NCBI GenBank assembly: GCA_934277845.1
Contig: CAKQVV010000019.1
Location: forward strand, 1-21,514
Direction of reading: 5' to 3'
Source: an uncultured Clostridia bacterium
Lineage (GTDB): Bacteria; Bacillota; Clostridia; Christensenellales; Pumilibacteraceae
DNA length: 21,514 nucleotides
In this document: one piece after another, positions 14,301 through 21,514 of the stretch
Layout: each line of letters begins with the position of its first letter
Numbering within the stretch: position 1 is the stretch's first letter
Position numbers and translations under genes: made by a program
Notes under the pieces: model-generated
The model's database searches: none
What the model was told of the DNA's origin: nothing
What the model saw: the letters and a program-made list of their open reading frames with translations, nothing else

Positions 14301-17177
14301 GATATAGACGTTTTCGATCGTGCCTGCGAGCGACGAGGTTATGAATCCGCCGGCGCAGTTGTTGCGAGCGTTGACGAACGCAACGTTCTTGATTATGCCG
14401 TGCTGTCCGAGATAACTTGCAAAGCCGGTCTGCGTGCCTGTGATATTGATATTGTAGATGGTGTGGCCCTGACCGTCGAACGTGCCGTTGAAACCGGTGG
14501 CGGTACCGAACGCGCCGCGCGGATCGCCGCTGCCGGTTATGCCGGCGTAATCGCCCGTGCAGGTAATGTCGCCATCGAGTTTGTAGATACCCGCCCACGA
14601 CGCGCCGACCGCGTTCTCTTTCGCTACGGTGAGGAAACGGTTGAGATCGGCTTCGGTGCGGATAACCATGGTGGTTACGTCGAGCGTTATTTCGACGACG
14701 GTCACTTTTTCTATGACTGCGCCGTTCTTCCTGACGAAGGTGACGGTCATATACTTCTCGCCGTACAGCGATTTAAGCGTTGCGGAGTCGAGCGTGAGTA
14801 CGCCGTCCGCATAAGTCGCGGTAGCGAAGGTCTTGCCGTCGATCATGGCAGTGGCAACGTCGCCCTCCACTTCGTCTTTCTGATCGCCGAAGTTTACGGT
14901 AAAGGTTGCGCCGTCCTCGATAACCACGTCGGTCTTGCCGTTGATGGCGACGGTCTTGCTCTCTACTACCGTAGAGGTGAGTTCGACGGATTTGGTCGCG
15001 TCGAAGAGGTTGTATACGGTGAAGGAAATTACGGTGCCCATCCGGACGGAATCGGGAATAACGATCTTATTGCCGCCGACGGTCACTCCGAGGGCTGCAG
15101 TCTCGTCGGAAAGACGAACCGCGTCGTTGATGCCGAAGCCGCGAATCTCGACGGTCGTGCCTGCGCCGACGTTCTCGTCGATGGTGACGGCGGGCGTGGT
15201 TGCCGCGGGGAGCGCAAGGTTCTTCGGGTAAGGAACGCCGTTAACTACGCGCCAGAAGTCGCCTTCCCACCCGGTAAAGTCGATGCCGGTCGCGTACAGC
15301 ACGCCGTAACCTGAATATGCGCCGTACCTGTCGCCCGCGCCTATGGTAGTAATCTGACGAATTGCAAGCGACGAATCGAGTCCGATGCCGTACACGCCGT
15401 TGAGAATTCCGTAACCGAGGTGGTACGAGCCTAAGCCCGTAAATCTGGCGGGATCGGTGGGCGTCGTGCAGTTGAACACCGCGATGCAGTTGTTTACTTT
15501 CGCGCCTGCCATGGTGTCCTGCGCGTAGAAGATACCGTTTTTGTCGGGGTTGGAGTTGCCTTGTTTCATTTCCGTGATTTCGGCATAGACGTTCTCGATA
15601 GTGCCGTTGCCGCCCACGGAAACAAGTCCCGCGCCCCAGTTGCTGGTGATCTTCGCGCCGGTGAACACGACGTTTTTGAACACGCCGCCCTCGGCGATCT
15701 GACCGACGAAACTGTCGTTGCCCTGCGAAATCGCGAGGTTCTTTATCGTGTGTCCGCGTCCGTCGAATACACCGCGGAAGCCGCCGGTATTGCCGTTGCG
15801 GAACGTGATGCCGGAGTACTCGGGTTTTGCGCTCCATGCGTTGGGACCTTCGGTATAGAACATGTTGGCGTAATAGAATCTGCCGACATATGCTTTGCCG
15901 TCCATATCGATGTCGTTACCGAGAACGAAGTACCCCGCCCAATAGGTTATTTCGGGATCGGCTTCGTATGCGGCGTCGTGCCACGTCATTACGTCGTCGG
16001 CGGTGCGAAGGACTTTGGTGTAGACGTCGGCGACTGCGGTATAGACCGCTTTGTCGGTGTCGATGACGAGTTCCTGCTCGCCCATGTCCTGGGCTTTCGA
16101 CGGGAGGTTTGCCTTGTTGACGGTGATCGTCGCGCCGTCTACGGACGATGCGATTTCTTTGCCGCCGAGGCGTGCGCCCCTGACCGTGCCCTCAAGCGGA
16201 CTGTCGACCGTGAACGATCCGACCGCCGATTCCAGCGTAACGCGTTCGGACAGCGAAATCTCGGGACGATAGACTTTGACGAGGACTTTGATGTCGTTAT
16301 TGTCATAGGTACCTACAAGCAGCGTTTCGCCCTCGGCAACCGCGGTGACGGTGTTGCCGGCGATCGTCGCTTTGGTGTCGTCGGAGTTCGTCCAGTTTAT
16401 GGCTGCGTCCTCTACGAGCGTACCTTTGTTGTAGACTTTGACGTCGATGTCGCAGGTGGTGCTGTCGGACGCGGTGTCGACGAGCGCGACGTTGGCAATG
16501 TACACGCCCGCGCTCGGGGTGAGTCCCGCCACCTCAAAACTGATGTCGAGGTTGCAGACCTTGACTGCCACTTTCTTGATAAGTTCGGTGCCGCGCACGT
16601 TAGCCGTGACGTAAAGTTCGGTTTCGCCGTACTTAAGACCTTTGATGAGCGCGCCGGCAGCGGTCGTTTCGACCGAAGCGACGTCGTCGGGCTGTCCATC
16701 GCCTACCGTCCAGGTGTACTCTACGGTTTCGTTTATGGGTTCGCCTTTCCAAAGGGTTGTTACGGCAAGTTCGTAACTGCCATCCTTTGCGACCGCAACG
16801 CTGTCGCGTTCGACGCGCAGGACGGGCGCGGTGTGCGAGTTCGTGACCGTGATTTCACAGGTCGCGCTCGCCTCGCCCGCTTTTGCGGTGATCGTGGCCG
16901 TTCCTTCGGCTACCGCGGTGACGGTGCCGCCCGAAACGGTCGCGACGCCGGCGTTTGAAGTCGACCATTCGACTTCCGCGTCGGTGTTGGCTTTTGTCGC
17001 CGTGAGCACGAGCGTGTCGTACACGTCGAGTTCGGCTTTCGCTTTGTCGAGAGTTATCGTCGCCGCAGGCGGCTGGGGCGCGGGATCGGGCTTTGGTTTC
17101 GGCGCGCAACCGACTACCGCGAACAGCGAAACCAGCGCGATTACGAGCGTGATAACTATGCTCTTTTTCAGTTTCAT
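11322..17177 (-). CDS. giant surface lipoprotein: Big_2-like domains plus four GLUG-type modules
   Basis: 1951 residues. The signal peptide has a lipobox-like AVVGC (C24), followed by a Pro-rich linker. A Big_2 domain (39-113) and two to three further Ig-like domains reach about 386. Four large modules follow (A 387-654, B 834-1080, C 1253-1508, D 1678-1950), separated by Ig-like linkers of about 170-180 residues. Each module opens with a TADD-like motif, has a GFRGVFDGRGHTIKNL-type core (466, 895, 1311, 1759), goes on with IKNVxF/IENVY beta-helix turns and closes with W-x5-6-G-x-P-x-P. A and D are the most alike. GLUG-type repeats occur in adhesins and IgA-protease-related surface proteins. 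There is no LPXTG motif and no enzyme motif; binding or adhesion is inferred. The ATG is supported by AAGGAGA 8 nt upstream. It is the last gene of the cluster, 101 nt after the DUF4838 gene. Confidence 0.85.
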   Translation of the reverse strand: MKLKKSIVITLVIALVSLFAVVGCAPKPKPDPAPQPPAATITLDKAKAELDVYDTLVLTATKANTDAEVEWSTSNAGVATVSGGTVTAVAEGTATITAKAGEASATCEITVTNSHTAPVLRVERDSVAVAKDGSYELAVTTLWKGEPINETVEYTWTVGDGQPDDVASVETTAAGALIKGLKYGETELYVTANVRGTELIKKVAVKVCNLDISFEVAGLTPSAGVYIANVALVDTASDSTTCDIDVKVYNKGTLVEDAAINWTNSDDTKATIAGNTVTAVAEGETLLVGTYDNNDIKVLVKVYRPEISLSERVTLESAVGSFTVDSPLEGTVRGARLGGKEIASSVDGATITVNKANLPSKAQDMGEQELVIDTDKAVYTAVADVYTKVLRTADDVMTWHDAAYEADPEITYWAGYFVLGNDIDMDGKAYVGRFYYANMFYTEGPNAWSAKPEYSGITFRNGNTGGFRGVFDGRGHTIKNLAISQGNDSFVGQIAEGGVFKNVVFTGAKITSNWGAGLVSVGGNGTIENVYAEITEMKQGNSNPDKNGIFYAQDTMAGAKVNNCIAVFNCTTPTDPARFTGLGSYHLGYGILNGVYGIGLDSSLAIRQITTIGAGDRYGAYSGYGVLYATGIDFTGWEGDFWRVVNGVPYPKNLALPAATTPAVTIDENVGAGTTVEIRGFGINDAVRLSDETAALGVTVGGNKIVIPDSVRMGTVISFTVYNLFDATKSVELTSTVVESKTVAINGKTDVVIEDGATFTVNFGDQKDEVEGDVATAMIDGKTFATATYADGVLTLDSATLKSLYGEKYMTVTFVRKNGAVIEKVTVVEITLDVTTMVIRTEADLNRFLTVAKENAVGASWAGIYKLDGDITCTGDYAGITGSGDPRGAFGTATGFNGTFDGQGHTIYNINITGTQTGFASYLGQHGIIKNVAFVNARNNCAGGFITSSLAGTIENVYIQMAQIDDNAGTWANARAAVASDNYGQGRINKVFVEYVKPLADGATTGYPMWHVNLGYGCINGVYAVGVDKLAYNEGKDGEGDMYGVYADYAALRAAAVDFTAWDGNGFWTVADGVPVPAKFTAKATLSNTELGVAAGSTIALGCTDSYVTIAIDDEAKAAGFALVGRTLVVPADAAGKTVTVTVTSVIDATVKVSKTFTVITTEIKNVADVTEIDMTATGDVTFDLSAQNIDGDPVGATIDGTAFASTAYEAGTLTLDRATLGSLYGEKTIVATFEKRNGDTLEKLVTVNIPVILVTKYISTADEVKNLLNYTVKIDDVTRGGYFVQTQDVDAGGSRVGFGEWDGSKSVNCFNGVYDGRGHVIANAKQGTNNGMFAWPKGNTTIKNIVFTGAVLDGCGGFVVTDGGNGTTIENIAVYGKIVSGGASWSPSAMILGKGNGATVRNCMVVLSGWSLDFGNNAGMIVGHLSSSTVENCIAVNLKPGATEAEYAIPAIGKNGAGLTTKANDNDTTKTFRGWDEYLAWTAENDMSAYGNSTWEVLENKIPVAKSVKASVGAVNADFVPDTVAVGETNTINITNAGVYAKVTVEPAVEGVTVGFSTITVADTFSGSFTVKVTSLVTGESVTKTVTGTTTTTLTGKLDLGINNDNALDISEAGVTGTVKSARVGDTAVTASLDGTTLSVTGLAASLGQTVYGDKTLSVVIEKADNTLATVNVPVLVVTKILNTADDILGWNDLSYAADAAPNYWGGYFVLGKDIDMTGKEFQGRFSYADLCDTEGPNAWKTKVEYQPLQWNNGRTGGFRGTFDGRGHKISNLTVAKWNGSLMGQLATEGIVKNVAFTDVTLNAATSLISPGGEGKIQNVYATIKAYSNGNANDATGVFISRDSMGGARLVNCFVKFDCATAVTEGFKALGSYHLGYGVLKNVYAVGEGMTKDTVIRILSNTNAGGDTYGGYADAAAFAAEVTVSAENGWDMDFWMTTADGLPIPKSLGA

Positions 17178-17278
17178 TGCTTTTCTCTCCTTATCTTGAT
17201 TTTCTCGGCGGAGCCGGCTGCTTCCCGGTATCGAGTCCGCGAAATGCCGTCCGTCGTAAATTACAAGTTATGATTTTT

Positions 17279-19288
17279 TTACAGTCCCCAGTCGGCGAAC
17301 ACGGTGTCCATGGACGTTTGTTCCTGAACGTAGGTGATGCCGAACGTTTTGCAGTCTTCTTTGAACGCAAGGCGCAACTCGTAAAGATCGTTGCTTGCGT
17401 ACATGCCGGAATAGAGGCGCAGGAGCGCGAAACGCGGGAACATGCTTTCGAGTTTTATGTGCTTTTCGAGGATCATGTAACGGTCGGGATCGCTTACTTT
17501 AAGCGGTTCGATCTTCGCATACGCCTCGTCGATCAGTTTCAGATAGCCGTTGAGCGTGCCGTAAGACCACAGTTTGGTCTGCTCCATCGGGTTGTAGATG
17601 TTGCCGTTTACGTCCGCGGGGAAAGCCTGTTCGAGATAACGCAGGTGAGCCTGGAGTTCGTCGAAGTACTTTCTCATGGGTTCGTTCGCTTCGCCGAAGT
17701 AGTTGCGGAAGAAGTCGTTTACGATGTCGGCGTAGTTGTCGTTTACGTTGAACTCGGCACGCGCGTTGAAGTATTCTTTGAGTTTTGAGAAATGCGTTAC
17801 GTTCGTCTGATTGTACTGACCTTCGTTCATCATGTACTCGGCGTTGTTCGCCTTGCAGAAACGGTAGGTTTCGATCATGGTGTCATAGGAGTTGATCGGG
17901 TACATATAGTGACGGTAGTTGGTTTCGTACAGCCACATATAAAGTTTGGTGGAAAGTACGCCCCAGCCTTCGATTATGTTCTTTGCCGAGATGTTGCTCT
18001 CGTGGTAGAACGACTGGTTATAAGCCGCATAGATAGGCGCGATGTAAACGCCGACTTCGGGATCGCAGATGACGCTGTCGTCGATCGGTTTCCACTTGCC
18101 GGTGGTTTCGTCCTTGACTACCGGAGGCTTTTCCATCTTGGTGTAGGCGAAGAACAGAATGTTGAGTTTACGTTTGTTCGCCTCTACTCCGCCCGCCTGT
18201 TCGAGAAGTTTAGCCTGGACTTTGCGGTTGACCTTGTTCATGAACTTTACGACCGCCGCTGAGTCGGTGCCGGCGTACGCTTCACGGGAAGCGGCGCAGG
18301 CGGCGCAGCCGCACTGGTCGGCGTGATCCTCGATGGTGAGGCAGATGCTGGGCTTGGTGGGATACTCGTTGGCGTACTGTACCATTTTGTCCGCAACGGT
18401 GGTGGTCATCAGTTCGAGTTCGTCGGCGTCGCCTCCGGCGGTGTAGCAGATTTCGTTGCCTTTGGTGGAATACCACTTCGGGTGCTTTGCTTGATAGGTT
18501 TCCTTCGGGAGGAAGTTAAGGCTGTTGTGCCAGGTTTCGCCCTCGACGGTAATAAAGATGTCGCCCGAGGACTGCATGCCCATGCCGTAGATCGCCTCGG
18601 TAGTCGATCTGTTACCCTGAACTTTGAGGTCGAAGTCGGGTTTTTCGGTGATTTCCATGTCGGGGATAGTATCATCTACCCTGTCGTAAACCACGGTGTC
18701 GGCTGCGTACATTTCATAGCCGATCAGGTGGCGGAGGAAGGAAATCGCGCCGCTCTGGATACCGGACTGACCTTGGGTTGCGATGAAGTAACTGTTGCCG
18801 ACGTTCTTGATGTAATAGCCGTTCGAGCCGAGATCGACGGTCGGCATCGCAAGCCCTGCCGCGGCAAACATCGAAGGGACGTTTAATACGATCACTTTCG
18901 AGTCTGCCGTGTAAGTCGTTTCGTCGGTAGCGACTTCGGAAGTCAGGCTTACGCCGAGCGCTTTTGACACGTGTTGCTGAATGAACGAGCACGCTTTTCT
19001 GTTGTCGGCGTTGTCGGCGTACACAATCTTGTATGCCGTGTCGCCGTTCTCGCGGAACTTGCGGTCGGAAGCCGTAACCTTGACGTTGTGGAGTCCGTTG
19101 GTGACGAGGTGTTCCTCGCTTTCGGTCACGGTGTTCACGGGTTTGTCGGTGGTGATACCCGGTTCGTTCGGATTGTTCGGATTGTTCGGATTGTTCGGAT
19201 CGTTATTACCGGGCGTACATGCAGTAAAGCCGATTGCCATCATGATTGCCATAGTCAGAAGAAGAATCCTTTTCAATAATTTTTTCAT
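17279..19288 (-). CDS. DUF4838-type lipoprotein, putative glycan-active
   Basis: A 669-residue lipoprotein: signal peptide with IGFTAC (C24), then an Asn-Pro repeat linker (29-42). Residues about 75-215 resemble the small alpha/beta N-domain that precedes the barrel in GH67/GH20-like enzymes. The central part (about 220-490) holds the cysteine cluster DHADQCGCAAC (321-331) and WLYETN (452-457), typical of DUF4838. The C-terminus is helical. No reaction has been established for this family as far as I know; a glycoside hydrolase fold is inference. The start has AAGGAGG 7 nt upstream. The gene follows the upstream surface gene by 12 nt, with its ribosome site in that gap, which implies cotranscription. 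Confidence 0.82.
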   Translation of the reverse strand: MKKLLKRILLLTMAIMMAIGFTACTPGNNDPNNPNNPNNPNEPGITTDKPVNTVTESEEHLVTNGLHNVKVTASDRKFRENGDTAYKIVYADNADNRKACSFIQQHVSKALGVSLTSEVATDETTYTADSKVIVLNVPSMFAAAGLAMPTVDLGSNGYYIKNVGNSYFIATQGQSGIQSGAISFLRHLIGYEMYAADTVVYDRVDDTIPDMEITEKPDFDLKVQGNRSTTEAIYGMGMQSSGDIFITVEGETWHNSLNFLPKETYQAKHPKWYSTKGNEICYTAGGDADELELMTTTVADKMVQYANEYPTKPSICLTIEDHADQCGCAACAASREAYAGTDSAAVVKFMNKVNRKVQAKLLEQAGGVEANKRKLNILFFAYTKMEKPPVVKDETTGKWKPIDDSVICDPEVGVYIAPIYAAYNQSFYHESNISAKNIIEGWGVLSTKLYMWLYETNYRHYMYPINSYDTMIETYRFCKANNAEYMMNEGQYNQTNVTHFSKLKEYFNARAEFNVNDNYADIVNDFFRNYFGEANEPMRKYFDELQAHLRYLEQAFPADVNGNIYNPMEQTKLWSYGTLNGYLKLIDEAYAKIEPLKVSDPDRYMILEKHIKLESMFPRFALLRLYSGMYASNDLYELRLAFKEDCKTFGITYVQEQTSMDTVFADWGL
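19166..19201 (-). repeat. 9-bp tandem repeat in the lipoprotein linker
   Basis: Four units of GTTCGGATT (plus strand; the last ends in C) encode the Asn-Asn-Pro repeat just after the lipid-attachment cysteine. Being a multiple of three, slippage would lengthen or shorten the tether without a frameshift. Confidence 0.8.
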
Positions 19289-19300
19289 CGTAGTTCCTCC

Positions 19301-21514
19301 TTATTCCGCAACTGCGGTGACGGTCACGCGCTCCATGGCGACGTTGCCCGCTTTGTCCACCGCGATTATGCGGAATTCATATTTACCCGCCCGGACGGCT
19401 TTGACGGAGTTGGAGTTTTCGGGGATAGAAACGAGCACTCCGCTCGGGGTAAGGACGTACTTGGTGATCGTAATGTCTTCTGCCGCGCTCACGTTGTCGG
19501 TGACAGTGAACTTCGGAATGACGATGCTCTCGCCCACTTTCACGGTGTCGGCGAATCTTGCCTCGAACTTGATTTCGGGCGCGATTTCGTCCACGACGTT
19601 GATCGTGTAGTTAAGCGGACGGGTGTTGTTGCGCTGGTTGAACGTATCGGTCGCGGTGTAGGAAACCGAGTACTGTCCGTAGCCGTCGAGTTTGATCGTG
19701 TATTCTCTGCCGGGATCCACGCCGTTGAGTTTCACGCCGTCGACGTCGGTGACGATATTGCCCTTGCCGTCGGTGACTTTCATGGAGAAGGTTACGTTGG
19801 GATCGAGCGTGTCGCCCGCCATTGCCGCGGGGAGCGTGATCGTGCTGCCGATCTCGTGCGTGCCGCCGTAATTAGCGCCGAGGATAACGATCTTCGGTGC
19901 GATACGGTCGCTGGTCGCGGTGGTCATCGGGTGTCCGTTGACCGAAACGAGGCTGATCTGCGCGCCTGCCGAAGCGTTGACGAACCTGACGGAAATATAG
20001 ATCCTGCCGCTCGGGAAGCCCTCGAACGCTCTGCCGTCGTCATAGGACGTGATGTCGAGTCTTGCTTTGTCGGCGATCATGATGCCCTGGGTGTAGTTGA
20101 GCGAGAATCTGTCGGAAGTGACGAAACCGTTGTCAAGCCCGGTGGTAACGCCGCAAAGCCGAATGTCCGCCTTGCCGGAAGTACGGATAAGACGTGCGGT
20201 GACCGCGCGTGTATCGTCCTCGGCATCGGCAAAGGTGACTGCGATTGCGTCGAAGTTCGATGCCGCCGCTATGCCCCTGAGTTCGATGGCGGAGTTCTCG
20301 GCGACGAGTCTGTTGCCGAACGTGAATCCGCCGTTTGCTTCGGTCGCGGTGAGAATAAAGCCGTCGTCGGTCTTTTCGGTGGTAAAGCCGCTGCCGGAGA
20401 GATAGTTCTCGACGTGGAGTCTCGGTCTGCCGTTCTCCTCTATCATCGCTTTGATTACCGGGAGTTCGTAGGTATGCCTTGCGCCCTCGCACTCGTAAAC
20501 CACGATTGCTTTATCGAGGTTGTTATCCGCGGCAACATTGATTTTGCCATCGGTCACCGCTCTCGTGCCGTTCTTGTCGGTGACGGTGATCGTCGCTTTC
20601 TTTTCTACCGGCGAGCCGCTTCTGTAATCGGTTGCGGTTGCTTCGGGGAGCGTGTAGTCGCTGCCCTCGACGAGCATTTTGGGAAGTACGGGACAGGTGA
20701 TAAACACGGGCTTGTCGCCCATTTTGACGTTGAGGTCATAGGTCGTCGTACCCGTCTGACCGATATAGTCGGTCGCGGTGTAAGTGATCTTGTAGGTGCC
20801 GGCTTTTTCGGGACGGAAGCCGTCCTTGCCGACTGCGAACGTTTCGTTGCCGAGAACGGCGGTGACGACTACGCTTGCGTTGCCGCTCTTGCTGTCGACT
20901 ATGCAGTCCGCGACGCGGACCATATCGCCCACGGTAGCGGTCGAAGTCGGAATATCGCCGATGACAACTGTCGGATAGGCAAGTGTTTCATACGCGTGCA
21001 CCCAGCGGATTTCGCGCGCCGCGTTGCCCATTCTGTCCTGCGTCTCGTAAACGATCGCATAATCGCCCGCGCGGTCGGCGACGAACTTGCCGTCGCGTAC
21101 CTGAACGAGAATCGCGTTGCCGGACGCGTAATTATACCACACGGAAGTCCTGACGTCGCAGTAAGTCGCGGTATAACTGTCGAAAGCGGTAGCCGCGGGA
21201 ACTCTGTATTCCATGCCTTTTTTGGTCGCGGGCATCTGCGTGTAGTCGCTGTCAACGGTGATGACGGGCGCTTCGGAATCTATGTACTTATCCTCGGTGA
21301 GGTCTACGCCGCGAAGTTTGCTGACGCAGAAATTCGCGCTGTTGCCGTTGTGCATATCGGCGGAAACGGAGAGTCTTACTTTGCCGCTCGGGAAACCGCG
21401 CCACAGATTGTTGAAGTATGCCGGGTTGTCGTGGTCGATGATCATGAAACCGCCGACGTAGGACTGCAGCGTCGCCGCGTCGTAACGCAGGCTGATGACG
21501 GCTTTATCGGGAGC
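19301..21514 (-). CDS. large secreted Ig-like/beta-sandwich protein, N-terminus outside window
   Basis: The frame is open to the window edge: 737 residues are visible, 23 of them before the first Met (21445), so the true start lies beyond 21514. Visible order: end of a beta-sandwich module (1-75), three Ig/cadherin-like repeats (about 81-355), a second complete sandwich (about 363-530), and two Ig-like repeats (538-736). The Ig units carry the PxI-x-V start and the TYKITYTATD or KYEFRIIAVDKAGN pattern of bacterial extracellular Ig domains. The two sandwiches share YVGGFMI / YTQGIMI and GFPSGKVRLSV / GFPSGRIYISV. No catalytic motif, sorting signal or membrane segment is seen in this part. First visible gene of the cluster. 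Confidence 0.8.
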   Translation of the reverse strand, partial: APDKAVISLRYDAATLQSYVGGFMIIDHDNPAYFNNLWRGFPSGKVRLSVSADMHNGNSANFCVSKLRGVDLTEDKYIDSEAPVITVDSDYTQMPATKKGMEYRVPAATAFDSYTATYCDVRTSVWYNYASGNAILVQVRDGKFVADRAGDYAIVYETQDRMGNAAREIRWVHAYETLAYPTVVIGDIPTSTATVGDMVRVADCIVDSKSGNASVVVTAVLGNETFAVGKDGFRPEKAGTYKITYTATDYIGQTGTTTYDLNVKMGDKPVFITCPVLPKMLVEGSDYTLPEATATDYRSGSPVEKKATITVTDKNGTRAVTDGKINVAADNNLDKAIVVYECEGARHTYELPVIKAMIEENGRPRLHVENYLSGSGFTTEKTDDGFILTATEANGGFTFGNRLVAENSAIELRGIAAASNFDAIAVTFADAEDDTRAVTARLIRTSGKADIRLCGVTTGLDNGFVTSDRFSLNYTQGIMIADKARLDITSYDDGRAFEGFPSGRIYISVRFVNASAGAQISLVSVNGHPMTTATSDRIAPKIVILGANYGGTHEIGSTITLPAAMAGDTLDPNVTFSMKVTDGKGNIVTDVDGVKLNGVDPGREYTIKLDGYGQYSVSYTATDTFNQRNNTRPLNYTINVVDEIAPEIKFEARFADTVKVGESIVIPKFTVTDNVSAAEDITITKYVLTPSGVLVSIPENSNSVKAVRAGKYEFRIIAVDKAGNVAMERVTVTAVAE

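Noticed and set aside
12903..15314. 803-codon open frame on the plus strand, antisense to the giant lipoprotein
   Set aside because: The opposite frame has a signal peptide, ribosome site and recognisable repeated domains. This one has no ribosome site and a low-complexity Arg/Val/Asp-rich product, as expected from the mirror of a biased gene.

Overview
The window looks like a chromosome segment of an uncultured anaerobic Bacillota (Clostridia-type) bacterium. This is inferred from strong GGAGG Shine-Dalgarno sites, sigma-A type promoters with 17-bp spacers, Gram-positive style lipoproteins, an MgtE magnesium transporter and intergenic GC-rich palindromes of a kind I associate with gut Clostridia. 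No tRNA, rRNA, CRISPR array, phage gene or transposase gene was found.

Layout. 1-604 has no protein gene. It holds three palindromic repeats and, on the minus strand, a complete small-RNA transcription unit: a perfect-consensus promoter at 475-503, an RNA of about 140 nt with three hairpins, and an intrinsic terminator at 327-352. A SWIM/SNF2 helicase (605-3703, minus) and mgtE (4058-5746, plus) are transcribed divergently from two good promoters. The mgtE transcript has a leader of about 168 nt with a multi-branched fold, a short upstream ORF and a hairpin that covers the start region. MgtE carries an extra, duplicated N domain. 5747-6408 is a repeat-rich gap. A minus-strand operon follows, with a cytoplasmic GH20 hexosaminidase and trmL (8745-6409) behind a clear promoter. 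uppP (9337-10104, plus) lies between two copies of a 280-295 bp composite palindromic element, and tspO (10504-11013, plus) follows the second copy.

11322-21514 is a minus-strand cluster of three extracellular proteins. In transcription order these are a very large Ig-like/beta-sandwich protein (N-terminus outside the window), a DUF4838 lipoprotein probably related to glycan hydrolases, and a 1951-residue lipoprotein with Big_2-like domains and four GLUG-type repeat modules. Spacing of 12 and 101 nt and a terminator-like hairpin after the last gene suggest one operon. A surface glycan-binding or glycan-processing role is inferred, not shown.

The most interesting signals are non-coding: (1) the predicted C-rich sRNA; (2) a dispersed family of at least ten short palindromes whose outer arms covary (ATTC/GAAT, ATCC/GGAT, ATAC/GTAT) while the inner stem is rewritten from copy to copy; (3) the larger MITE-like composites built from them; (4) the mgtE leader, which I could not match to a riboswitch class I know.
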